A stretch of DNA of 64,000 nt from JAFLCL01 sp964502175 (GTDB lineage Bacteria; Myxococcota_A; Polyangia; Polyangiales; Sandaracinaceae). Numbering within the stretch: the stretch's first letter is position 1; each line of letters begins with the position of its first letter. The notes beneath the pieces are model-generated. The model was given only the letters and a program-made list of their open reading frames with translations. It was not told the DNA's origin and did not search any database. This document shows, piece after piece, positions 23,291-31,836 of this stretch. The translations under genes were made by a program, and so were the position numbers. The stretch spans positions 1 to 64,000 of the forward strand of contig CAZCVE010000026.1 of the NCBI GenBank assembly GCA_964502175.1. Reading direction: 5' to 3'.

Positions 23291-26200
23291 TCAATAGGTC
23301 GGGGCCGTCACACAGACGTCTTCTGCATCGACGCCTGGAAGACCACTAATTGGGTAGTGATAGGGTGTTGGGGTAAAGGACTGCGCGCGAAGGAGACGAC
23401 CTGTGTGGCAGAAGCCATACCGAAGTTGTGGCCAGTCGTTCATTCGCTCGAGGCGCATCTGAATCAGGCCGTCTCCAAAGGGTGCACGTTGCTCCCGCAT
23501 GGGCAGGAAGTCCGAGATCCCGCAGAAGCTTCCGAGAGGCGCGTCCGCGCACGACCATCCCGACGGGCAAGCACCGTTCGTCGCGTTGGCTCCGCTCGCG
23601 GCGCAGTTGATGACCCCGATACCCGCAATGCTCCCGTCCGCAGCTACAACGATCGGTGCGCCGCTTTGGAAGCAGAACGTGACCGGCCCCACTACGGTTG
23701 CACTGGTGCCAACAGGGCAGACCCCCGAGGGAACGAACGCAGGCGGAGCGAGATCGTAGTCGACCGCGCGCACACCCGCAGCTCCGTTCATGTCGGTCGC
23801 AAGCGCTGTAGCAGCTATGCTCGGCTCGTCCTTGTCGAAGCGCGCCCAGTTCGGCATGGCAGTCTCGGTAAACGTCGGCGCACCAAGGTCGGAGTCCCGA
23901 ACCCATGTTCCCCAGTCATCGTCGAGCATGGCGGCGATGTGCATGCGCCGTAGCGGAGTAGGGTTGTTCCACGCTGGGCCGATCTCAATGACGGGCTGTC
24001 CGAGGACGTCCGCGGGACCGGTCACTGAACCGACCTGCGTCCACGTCGCCGATCCAGTTCGTCTGTAGACAACGATCAGCGGCCCCGGCTGGGATGCCGC
24101 CATGTAAGCACCATCCGGGAATCCCGATCCGCCGTAGACATGAGTCAGCGCCGCGCTGCCTTGCATGCCAGCCCACATGGGGGTCGAGAGACTGGTCGGG
24201 GCCGACCAGGTCGCAACCGTTCCCGACCACGTGAGCACCTGCTCGACGAGCGCACCCGTCGATCGGCGATAAACGAGGACGGCGCCGGTCGGGGTGCGCG
24301 CCAGTCCGAGCAGCACACTGTCATCGGACACCGTTCGGGCATCGGAGCCTGCTACCGCGCCAGTCAGGTCGAACTGGTCTGTAGTAGCCGGCGCCAATGT
24401 TCCCCACCTCAAGGTGCCAACATTGAGGTCTTGCCATACTACGAGAGAAGCGTCTCCACTCGCAGCGGGATTGGTGATATCGCACGCTGCAAAGTTGTTA
24501 GTGGCGATGGGCGTGCCCCCCACTCCGACGTCCGTCGAAGTGGTCGCACCAAACTCGCAGGGTGGGAACCGATCGTACGGAGCAGGTTGCGGCAAGGTGG
24601 GGCACACAAAGGAGTTGGAGCGAGAGACCCTCAGCCGAGGCGTCGCCGTCGAGAGGTCGAACTCGTTCCTGAAGATTCTGCGAACAGAACCCGTGACCAC
24701 GATCTCGGCGGGGTGGTAGCGACGCCTCCAGCGAGTGTCTCCGAGCGTTTGGCGCAGCGTCCTGTGGTCGTCGCGATTCTGCTCTCGAAATGCCTGATGT
24801 ATCGCAACGGTTTGCCCGGCGGGGGCGTACTCTCCGTCTCGATTCCAGTCCACGCTCACACATGACCCGCTGCGCACCGAAGGATAGCCCAGGTGTCCGA
24901 GTCCCATGCCGCGGACGCTATCGGCCAGAGCAGCGTGCTCAGCGGCACCAAGGAAAGGAACACACGTCTCCGGCATCGCCACCGGGTTCGCCGTTCCCAC
25001 GAGGCTCGAGAACGAGAGCGCCTGTTGGACTGCCCGGTAGTCGTTCTGAGTGCCCAAGGCTGGATGCTGCGAGTAGTTGGTGTCGACCTCGAAGAAGCCT
25101 TCGTACGAGTATCTGTAGTTCAGACCACTGGCATAGACCGCGCTAAAGTTGTAGTCCGAGTGTGTCGTATACGCATCGTATTGAGGCCCACTATGGTCGA
25201 GTCGGGCGAGGTGTGCGATCTCGTGCGGGACGGCCACGGCGGAGAATGTGAACGCCTGGTAGACATTCGGAGCCTGCCCGCCACCAACAACCGTTCCCAC
25301 GACACCCGGCTTCCCGTCCGCTACGTTCATGTGCCGGAACAGCCACCGCCGCTGGGGAGTCTGGTAGACGGCGAGTTGATTGAATTCGGCACAGCGACGG
25401 CGAACTCCGGGATTGGCTGTCTCGCAACGCCCGGCTACGGAGCCGAAGGTGCAGTCTGCATCGGAACTGCATCCGGGAGTGGTGATGCACGAGGCCCCTC
25501 CCCAGACACCATAGTTCGGGTGGTCGGCGGCCGGAGGACCACCGACAGCCCCCGCGAACCACGCTGGAATGTCGACATGGAGGGCGATGCCGACCGCACC
25601 ATTCGCATTGTAGAATCCGCCCGCCGTTGCGGTCGTCGTCGAGTAGTACTCCGCCATTTGGCGGGCTTCGTACCAGTCAACGTAGCTGTCGTCGCTCAGC
25701 CGACACGATGCGCCGATTACGGCATCGTCTTCGTTTGCAGAGTCGAGTTCGGCGAAAATGTCGTATTGCGCTGGATTCGCACCGAAGCGTCCCATGTTGG
25801 AAAGGCTGTCGATACCATTTTGGTAGCCGTAGAATTCAAGGGCGTCCTCGAACCCGTCTTGGTCGGAATCACGGCGGGAAGCGAGGCACAGAGTACTGAG
25901 GGGGCCGCATGTTTCGCCCGACTGGCAGCTCGGCGCAGTCGTCGAGCAACCCCGAAGAGAGGCGCAGTACGATGGAGTCGTGGGGCTGTCGCAAGTCTGG
26001 AGGACCGACTCAAGCGCGTTTCCGAGAGTGTCCCCGTCTTGGTCGGTCCCGAACGTCGTGCCGCCAGGCAACGTGCCGCGATCGTTTCGCACGAAGTCGA
26101 GCGGGGAAGAAGTCCCGCCCCATGCGCCTGCGAACACGACACCGCTGCTGGTGATCCCCGAAGGCAGGGGTCCGACGAACTCGGCGGTCGAACCCACGAG

Positions 26201-26899
26201 GTTCGAGTGGTTGCTGTTCGCACCGATGCGGATGTCCCAGGAGGCCGCGCTCGGCGCGAACGCGATCATCTGGTAGGTCGCGCTCGTCGTTCCCGGTCGC
26301 TCTCGCGTCTCGAAGTGGTAGTTGGTCGCGGACGTGCCGATAGCCGAGACTGCGGCGCCGAAGCTCAGATTGCTGGCCAGGCTGGTCCAACAGCCCGTCT
26401 GGATCGTCGAACCCGAACACGCAGTGTCAACGAAGGTGGTTCCCCCGGAGATGGGAGTCCCTCGCTGAACTCGAACAGAGGCAGTCGCGGCGCTCGCAAT
26501 GCTGTACGAACGAACGATCACCCAGAAGACCGTAGGCGTCGTGTAGGATGTTGGGATCGTCGCGGAGAAACAACTGCCGCGCCACCAGGAACGCGGCGGA
26601 CGCGGACTCGTCGTGTTGCAGCCGTCGGACCCAGCGATGTTCGTTCCGACGGGACCAACGCTGCTCCGGAGGGTCGCGACCGAATCGCCGGTGGCCAGGT
26701 CGTTGTTGATGTTGGGTCCGCCGATCTCGAACCAGTAGGTCTGTCCACCGGTCAGCGGCGGAGTGTTCAAGACCAGGATGGACTGGCCGCCCGTGTGGCT
26801 GACTCGCCAGGCGGTCTGCGCGGAGCTCGCGGCGGGGACGAGCCACATGCCGAGAAGGACCAACATCCAGGCGCATCGTGCCACGACGTCATTCCGCAC
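23291..26899 (-). CDS. Large secreted protein with HExxHxxxxxH zinc site and Ca-binding repeats
   Basis: 1202 residues from a GTG at 26899 that has a strong GGAGGTGG ribosome site 5 bases upstream; the open frame further upstream is a shadow of the preceding lipoprotein gene. Signal peptide MLVLLGMWLVPAASSAQ. Beta-rich N-terminal domain; thrombospondin-type-3-like Ca loops (TDQDGDTLGNALE about 283; DSDQDGFEDALE about 344); a zinc motif HEIAHLARLDH about 557-567; many paired cysteines; C-terminal propeller-like repeats. The three His and Glu spacing is that of metzincins, but the usual Gly is Arg and no clear Met-turn follows closely, so peptidase activity is likely but not proven. Overlaps the upstream lipoprotein gene by 11 bases. 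Less GC-rich than its surroundings. Confidence 0.8.
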   Translation of the reverse strand: MRNDVVARCAWMLVLLGMWLVPAASSAQTAWRVSHTGGQSILVLNTPPLTGGQTYWFEIGGPNINNDLATGDSVATLRSSVGPVGTNIAGSDGCNTTSPRPPRSWWRGSCFSATIPTSYTTPTVFWVIVRSYSIASAATASVRVQRGTPISGGTTFVDTACSGSTIQTGCWTSLASNLSFGAAVSAIGTSATNYHFETRERPGTTSATYQMIAFAPSAASWDIRIGANSNHSNLVGSTAEFVGPLPSGITSSGVVFAGAWGGTSSPLDFVRNDRGTLPGGTTFGTDQDGDTLGNALESVLQTCDSPTTPSYCASLRGCSTTAPSCQSGETCGPLSTLCLASRRDSDQDGFEDALEFYGYQNGIDSLSNMGRFGANPAQYDIFAELDSANEDDAVIGASCRLSDDSYVDWYEARQMAEYYSTTTATAGGFYNANGAVGIALHVDIPAWFAGAVGGPPAADHPNYGVWGGASCITTPGCSSDADCTFGSVAGRCETANPGVRRRCAEFNQLAVYQTPQRRWLFRHMNVADGKPGVVGTVVGGGQAPNVYQAFTFSAVAVPHEIAHLARLDHSGPQYDAYTTHSDYNFSAVYASGLNYRYSYEGFFEVDTNYSQHPALGTQNDYRAVQQALSFSSLVGTANPVAMPETCVPFLGAAEHAALADSVRGMGLGHLGYPSVRSGSCVSVDWNRDGEYAPAGQTVAIHQAFREQNRDDHRTLRQTLGDTRWRRRYHPAEIVVTGSVRRIFRNEFDLSTATPRLRVSRSNSFVCPTLPQPAPYDRFPPCEFGATTSTDVGVGGTPIATNNFAACDITNPAASGDASLVVWQDLNVGTLRWGTLAPATTDQFDLTGAVAGSDARTVSDDSVLLGLARTPTGAVLVYRRSTGALVEQVLTWSGTVATWSAPTSLSTPMWAGMQGSAALTHVYGGSGFPDGAYMAASQPGPLIVVYRRTGSATWTQVGSVTGPADVLGQPVIEIGPAWNNPTPLRRMHIAAMLDDDWGTWVRDSDLGAPTFTETAMPNWARFDKDEPSIAATALATDMNGAAGVRAVDYDLAPPAFVPSGVCPVGTSATVVGPVTFCFQSGAPIVVAADGSIAGIGVINCAASGANATNGACPSGWSCADAPLGSFCGISDFLPMREQRAPFGDGLIQMRLERMNDWPQLRYGFCHTGRLLRAQSFTPTPYHYPISGLPGVDAEDVCVTAPTY

Positions 26900-27488
26900 G
26901 GTCCACCTCCGCGTTGTGGTCGAGGATTCCCTCGAGCTCGAGAGACTCCATGTCGACGGCGTATTCTGGAGGGTCGACGTGACGGGCAGCGGCCTCGATG
27001 TCTTCTCGGCGGGCCTCGCGCACTCGCGCGGCACGAGCTTCCAGATCAGTAGAGAGCCCGAGGATCCGATCAAGCTCCCGGGCATGTGCGCGATCTTCCT
27101 CGGTGACCGGAAAACTCTCATTGCGAGCCACGCGTGCACGCTCGGCAGCGGCGAACTCGGCATGGGCTTCGGGCGTCTCGGCCATGCGGTCGCGTATCGC
27201 GAGCAGCGCGGTCATGAGGTCGCCGCCCTCGTCCACGCTGCGTCGGCGTGCGGCCTGCTCGGCCTCTTGGACTCGCTCCGTTCGAATCGCAAAGCGCTCT
27301 TCGAGCGGGACGTCGGCGAGCTCCGTCTCGAGCGCCTCGACGTCTCGGTCGAGCGAGAACTCCATCGCGGGTGTCGCTTCGGGCGTTGCCTCGAGGCCCG
27401 CACGAACGCTCACCGACCCTTCACTGCCGCACCCACCGAGAAGCAGCGCGCTCGCCGCCCCCAGCCAGATCAACTCTCTTGTTGCCAT
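26889..27488 (-). CDS. Helical lipoprotein, unknown
   Basis: 199 residues. Lipobox LLLGGC (Cys20). The mature part is highly charged and helical: LDRDVEALETELADVPLEERFAI, RTERVQEAEQAARRRSVDEG, AAAERARVARNESFP, DLEARAARVREARREDIEAA; likely a coiled coil. Function not recognised. A ribosome site GGGGGGAG lies 8 bases before ATG 27488. First gene of the less GC-rich three-gene unit; its 3' end overlaps the start of the large HExxH protein, which suggests coupled translation and a shared role, perhaps as a chaperone or anchor for that protein (inference). Confidence 0.75.
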   Translation of the reverse strand: MATRELIWLGAASALLLGGCGSEGSVSVRAGLEATPEATPAMEFSLDRDVEALETELADVPLEERFAIRTERVQEAEQAARRRSVDEGGDLMTALLAIRDRMAETPEAHAEFAAAERARVARNESFPVTEEDRAHARELDRILGLSTDLEARAARVREARREDIEAAARHVDPPEYAVDMESLELEGILDHNAEVDRAE

Positions 27489-28169
27489 GCGTTGAACTCC
27501 CCCCAGAAGGCTGTTGCCCTCGGCCGCGGGATGTTCCCTGGCCTCCGGCTGCTCTGGCCATCGTGGGGAAGGTCGGAGAGAGCGTCAATCGACAGCTCTG
27601 TGACCACCGATCTTCCACCACCACTGGACTGATCCGCCTGTGCTGTTCCACGCGGTCGGGACCGCGCGACAGCGAGGGCTCGCTGACCGCAGTTGGTGAC
27701 TGTTGGCTTCGCGATCACCCGCAGGGACCTCCGCGTTCGTCTCAGGCTCGCGGAGCTGAAGCCTTCGGACGAAGGCGACCCTGAGTCGCTCCGCGGCGAA
27801 CGCACACGGCACCGAGCACGAGGCACACGGCGGCGCTCGGCAAGGACACGAAGCGCACGGCTAGACGCCTGGCGCACTCGCCCGGGCGCGCGGGTTGATC
27901 GGGACGGCACACGGCTTCGCAGACAGGCCGGACGGGGCGACAACGCGAGCACACGGAGCGGTTTGCGGAGCGCACGGCGCGCTCCGACGAGCGCACGGCG
28001 CGCGAAACCGCGCGCACCGCTTAGCCCACAAAGCACGCAGTTCGAGCGAAGTAGGACACGCCGCGCTTCGCCGACCACTGGTGTTGGCGCCGTGTGGGTG
28101 GACTCGCGCCCCGTGTGCCTGCCGGGTCTCCCCGTCCTTCCTCGGAGACACATCGACCAGCGCGCGCCG
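27489..28169. other. Gene-free stretch with irregular GCACACGG/CGCACGGC repeats
   Basis: No convincing gene in about 680 bases. From about 27790 to 28020 the motif GCACACGG or CGCACGGC recurs about ten times at irregular spacing (for example GCGCACGGCGCGCTCCGACG, GAGCGCACGGCGCGCGAAAC). Open frames on both strands here are low-complexity (AHGA or RAV repeats) and lack ribosome sites. The left part holds the upstream region of the lipoprotein unit; the right part lies behind the ketoacyl synthase gene. Confidence 0.5.
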
Positions 28170-29399
28170 TCAGTCCTCGCCGTGGCGGAGGAGGATCGAC
28201 GTGTTCACGCCGCCGAACGCGAAGTTGTTCGTCATCACGAGGCGCGGCTTGGCGGGCGTGGTCTCGCGCACGTAGCCGAGCTTGCCGCAGCGCGGGTCGA
28301 CCTCGTCGAGGTTGCGGTTCGCGGCGAGGAAGCCGTCTCGCATCATCACCATCGAGAACACGAGCTCCATCGCGCCGCACGCGCCGAGCGTGTGTCCCGT
28401 GTAGCTCTTCTGCGTGGACGCCGGGATCGCGCGCTGGAAGAGCGACGCCGTCGCGTTGCTCTCGCAGATGTCGCCGATCTCGGTGCCCGTGCCGTGCATG
28501 TTCACGTAGTCGACGTCGCTCGGGCGCACCTTGCCGGCCTCGAGCGCGAGCTCCATCGCGCCGCGCATGCCGGCCTCGGACGGCGCCGTGATGTGGAGGC
28601 CGTCGCAGTTCGTCCCGTACGACACGATCTCGCCGAGGATCTTCGCGCCGCGCGCCTTCGCGTGCTCGTAGGCCTCGAGCACCACGGTGCCCGCGCCCTC
28701 GCCGATCACGAGGCCATCACGCTTGGCGTCGAACGGACGCGGCGAGCGCGCAGGCTCGGCGTTCCAGCGGATGCTCGTCGCCATCAAGAGGTCGAACGTG
28801 ACGGCCGTGGCGTAGTGCATCTCTTCGGCGCCGCCCGCGAGCATCACGTCCTGCATGCCGTACTTGATGGCCTCGTACGCCGCGCCGATCGACTGGCTGC
28901 CGCTCGTGCACGCCGAGATCACCGGCAGCACGCGGCCGCGGATGCCGTACGTCGCGGCGAGGTTGGCCGCGCACGTGTGCGTCATGAACTTGAGGTAGCT
29001 CGAGCTGTCGAGGCCTCGCATCGTCTTGTTGACGAAGAGCGGCCCGCAGAACGCCTCGAGCTCGTGCGAGCTGCCCGTCGTCGAGCCGTACGCCACGCCG
29101 GTGCGGCCGCTCTGGAGCATGGCCTCGCTCAGGCCCGCCTGCGCGATCGCCTGATCGGTCGCGTACATCGCGAACATCCCCACGGTGCCCTGCGTGCGGC
29201 GTCGACGGCGCGGGAAGTGGGCGACCAGATCGAGGCCCGTGACCTTGCCGCCGATGCGGGTCTGGAGGTCGGCGATGTGATCCCACTCGGGCATGGAGTG
29301 GATCCCACCCTTCATGGCCTTGAGCGAGGCGGCGCACTGATCGGCGTCGTGGCCGATCGGGCTCAGCACCCCGTACCCAGTGATCACGACTCTACGCAT
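28170..29399 (-). CDS. Beta-ketoacyl-ACP synthase (FabF/KAS II family)
   Basis: 409 residues, thiolase fold. Catalytic triad Cys-His-His: nucleophile in VISACTSGSQSIG (about 162), His in NMHGTGTEIGD (about 300), His in SYTGHTLGACGAMEL (about 333), and the Gly-rich NNFAFGGVNTSILL near the end. It condenses malonyl-ACP with an acyl chain. The first His motif is preceded by N-M-H rather than the usual N-A-H. Lies downstream of an ACP gene on the same strand with 167 bp between, so the two likely work together in fatty acid, polyketide-like or lipid-modifying synthesis. No ketoreductase or dehydratase is adjacent, so the pathway cannot be named. ATG 29399 fits the family N-terminus MRRVVITGYGVLSPIG. 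Confidence 0.9.
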   Translation of the reverse strand: MRRVVITGYGVLSPIGHDADQCAASLKAMKGGIHSMPEWDHIADLQTRIGGKVTGLDLVAHFPRRRRRTQGTVGMFAMYATDQAIAQAGLSEAMLQSGRTGVAYGSTTGSSHELEAFCGPLFVNKTMRGLDSSSYLKFMTHTCAANLAATYGIRGRVLPVISACTSGSQSIGAAYEAIKYGMQDVMLAGGAEEMHYATAVTFDLLMATSIRWNAEPARSPRPFDAKRDGLVIGEGAGTVVLEAYEHAKARGAKILGEIVSYGTNCDGLHITAPSEAGMRGAMELALEAGKVRPSDVDYVNMHGTGTEIGDICESNATASLFQRAIPASTQKSYTGHTLGACGAMELVFSMVMMRDGFLAANRNLDEVDPRCGKLGYVRETTPAKPRLVMTNNFAFGGVNTSILLRHGED

Positions 29400-29566
29400 G
29401 CGCTTCCAGCAGATTCCCAAGGAGGAGACACGGCCATGGACTTCGCCGCGGCACCGGGCGGCGGAGCTGGGACGCACGAGACGGGCGAAGGATTCGCGCC
29501 CAGCGGCGCGACAGTCATACGGCCGAAGCGACTAGGGACTCCCCACCGCTCAGCTGACGATGCCGC

Positions 29567-29896
29567 TCAGCTGACGATATTGGTGCCTCCGCCGGACGGG
29601 GGCCCCGACGGCCCTTCCGGCACGCCTGCATTGCTCTTCGCGATCTCCGCGAAAACGAAGTCCACGAGCTCGGACACCGTGCGGACGTTGCGCGCCTCGG
29701 CGGGATCGGGCCGACGGCCGGTGACCTCGCGGAGCTGCGTGAAGATGTCGATCGCGTCGATGCTGTCGAGGTCGAGCTCCTCGTAGAGCGTGGACTCCGG
29801 ACGGATCTTCGACGCCTCGATCTCGAAGGAATCCGAGAGGATCTCCACGATCCGGCGCAACACTTCGTCTCGCGAGGGGGTGGGGATCTGGGCCAT
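29567..29896 (-). CDS. Acyl carrier protein
   Basis: 109 residues from ATG 29896. Four-helix ACP: EVLRRIVEILSDSFEIE, then the phosphopantetheine site LDLDSIDAIDIFTQL (Ser45), then VRTVSELVDFVFAEIA. The DSID form of the DSL motif and a Gly/Pro tail of about 20 residues distinguish it from a housekeeping AcpP. Upstream of the ketoacyl synthase gene on the same strand, which is the likely partner. It would carry the growing acyl chain after 4'-phosphopantetheinyl transfer. Confidence 0.88.
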   Translation of the reverse strand: MAQIPTPSRDEVLRRIVEILSDSFEIEASKIRPESTLYEELDLDSIDAIDIFTQLREVTGRRPDPAEARNVRTVSELVDFVFAEIAKSNAGVPEGPSGPPSGGGTNIVS

Positions 29897-30018
29897 GCGT
29901 CGTCGGTTCCCTGGAGCGGCGAGCCGGCGGACGAGCCAGCCTCCAGCTCTCGAAGCGGCCGTGCCTACCACCATCGCCGCGCCTTGGCGAGCAGCCTGTT
30001 GGGGGCTCCCTTTGCGGG

Positions 30019-31836
30019 CTAACGAGGCGCGAGGACGATGACGTGCTCGCGTCGCGGGGGGCCGCCGAGCCGATCGGGACGCACCTCCGACGCGGCCGCC
30101 ATCGGCCTGAGGCCGACCCGCGGCGCGAGCCCGACCACCTGCTGGTGCGCGTCCACCCGACGCGACCCGAGCTGGGCGTCGCCGATCACGAGCGCCACGC
30201 GCGAATGCGGCCCGCGCAGCACGTTGCGCATGGACGAGAGGGTCTCGACGAGCTCGTCGTCCCAGCGGTCGAGCTCCGCGTGGCGTCGCGCCCCGATCTC
30301 CGCCCGCTCGAACTGGGCGCTCGGCAGGTCCAGCCAGTCGAGGCGGAGGGCGTGGTGATCGACGTAGTCGTACGTCCCGCCGTAGGGCGGCGAGGTCACG
30401 ATCACGTCCACGGCCTTGCCATCGAGCAACCGCGGCAGCGCGCGCGCATCGCCCGTGATCACGTCGAGCGAGCCCGGCCGGACGCGCATCGCGCGTGACA
30501 GGTCCGTCCAGCGCTCGATGAGCTCACGGCCCTTTCGCTGGAAGAGCTCGGTCGAGAGGCCCTTGCGGATGCGCTTGCGGACGTCTTCGTCCGAGGTGTC
30601 GGCGCGGCGGTTCGAGACCTTGCCGACGATCGACGAGAAGACGACCAGCAGCGCCTCGCGATCGGCCGGATCGATCTGCGGATCGAGCGTGCGGATCTCC
30701 TCGAGCAGGCCCGCGAGCTCCTTCAGCGTGTGCGTGCCGTAGAGGCCGAGGTGCTCGCCGTGGAGCTTCGCCGTCGAGCCGCGGCGCTCGCGCACGCGCT
30801 CGAACGACCGCTCGACCAGCGCGTCGACGAGCACACCGAACGCCTCGCGATCATCGCCGGTCGTGAGGCGCGCCTTGGTGCGCACGACGAGCGCCGAGAG
30901 CGGGTTCGCGTCCACGCCGATCACGTAGTGGCCGCGCACGCGCGCTTCGATCGCGACGGTGCCGCCGCCGACGAACGGATCGAGCACCGTCGCGCCTGCG
31001 CGTGGCGCGAGCAGCCCGATCAGATCGCCCGCGATCGCGCGGTGCATGCGCGCAGGCCACACGTGGAAGCCGTGCGTCATCACGTCGGCGTCGAGCGAGG
31101 TCGCGCGCGACAGGAGCTCGGCCAGCGGCGTCGCGAGCTCGGGCGGCCCGTGGATCGAGATCTCCCCCGGCTCGTGCGCGAGCGGCCTTCGCCATCCCGG
31201 CGCCGGCCCGAAGTTCTGATCCCCATGCTCACGCTCGCGCATCCGCGGCGGACCACGCATCGCATCACGGTCGGACCCGCGCGACGGACCGCGGTCAGGA
31301 CCTCGATCGAACCCACGATCAGCACCTGGGCCGCGCGACGGACCGCGGTCAGCACCTCGATCGAATCCACGATCAGCACCTGGGCCGCGCGACGGACCAC
31401 GGTCAGCACCTCGATCGAATCCACGATCAGCACCTGGGCCGCGCGACGGACCACGGTCAGCACCTCGATCGAATCCACGATCAGCACCTGGGCCGCGCGA
31501 CGGACCGCGGTCAGCACCTCGATCGAATCCACGATCAGCACCTGGGCCGCGCGACGGACCACGGTCAGCACCTCGATCGAATCCACGATCAGGACCGGGA
31601 CCACGCGGACCCAGATCAGGACCTCGATCGAATCCACGATCAGGACCGGGACCACGCGACGGACCGCGATCAGGGCCTCGATCGAATCCACGATCAGGAC
31701 CCGGGCCGCGCGACGGACCGCGATCGGGGCCACGCGCAGGACCACGGGAGGGACCGCGGGGACCGCGCGGCGGACCGCCCTCGGCACCTCGCGCTCGCGC
31801 GCGCTCCGCACGCGACGGCTTCGGTCCGGACTTCAT
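30019..31836 (-). CDS. SAM-dependent DNA (N4C/N6A) methyltransferase with RG-rich repeat N-terminus
   Basis: 605 residues. Residues about 1-215 are basic and disordered, dominated by eight near-identical 18-residue repeats (GADRGFDRGADRGPSRGP). The methyltransferase follows: motif I LDPFVGGGTVAIEA about 282-293, FVGVDANPLSALV-type motif II, and the catalytic VTSPPYGGTYDYVD (SPPY about 480), order I then IV. SPPY is typical of N4-cytosine or N6-adenine amino methyltransferases. No restriction enzyme is nearby, so it is an orphan DNA methyltransferase or, given the RG-rich RNA-binding-like tail, an RNA enzyme. Starts within the stop of the TrmN6-like gene (ATGA, 31833-31836). Confidence 0.85.
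   Translation of the reverse strand: MKSGPKPSRAERARARGAEGGPPRGPRGPSRGPARGPDRGPSRGPGPDRGFDRGPDRGPSRGPGPDRGFDRGPDLGPRGPGPDRGFDRGADRGPSRGPGADRGFDRGADRGPSRGPGADRGFDRGADRGPSRGPGADRGFDRGADRGPSRGPGADRGFDRGADRGPSRGPGADRGFDRGPDRGPSRGSDRDAMRGPPRMREREHGDQNFGPAPGWRRPLAHEPGEISIHGPPELATPLAELLSRATSLDADVMTHGFHVWPARMHRAIAGDLIGLLAPRAGATVLDPFVGGGTVAIEARVRGHYVIGVDANPLSALVVRTKARLTTGDDREAFGVLVDALVERSFERVRERRGSTAKLHGEHLGLYGTHTLKELAGLLEEIRTLDPQIDPADREALLVVFSSIVGKVSNRRADTSDEDVRKRIRKGLSTELFQRKGRELIERWTDLSRAMRVRPGSLDVITGDARALPRLLDGKAVDVIVTSPPYGGTYDYVDHHALRLDWLDLPSAQFERAEIGARRHAELDRWDDELVETLSSMRNVLRGPHSRVALVIGDAQLGSRRVDAHQQVVGLAPRVGLRPMAAASEVRPDRLGGPPRREHVIVLAPR
31290..31730. repeat. Eight-unit 54-bp tandem repeat inside the methyltransferase gene
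   Basis: Units of 51-54 bp begin near each CCTCGATCGAA(T/C)CCACGATC; such cores occur at about 31309, 31360, 31414, 31468, 31522, 31571, 31622 and 31678. Neighbouring units differ mostly by a G/A swap in GGACCGCGG versus GGACCACGG and by AGCACCTGG versus AGGACCGGG. Near identity at the DNA level, including silent positions, points to recent expansion by slippage or unequal exchange. Length stays a multiple of three, so the reading frame is preserved. Confidence 0.85.

Noticed and set aside
27693..29786. Plus-strand frame of 697 codons over the ketoacyl synthase and ACP genes
   Set aside because: Antisense shadow; the minus strand encodes intact catalytic motifs in both genes.
31290..31730. 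CRISPR array
   Set aside because: Repeats are contiguous, in frame and without unique spacers; they encode a protein repeat, and no cas gene is nearby.
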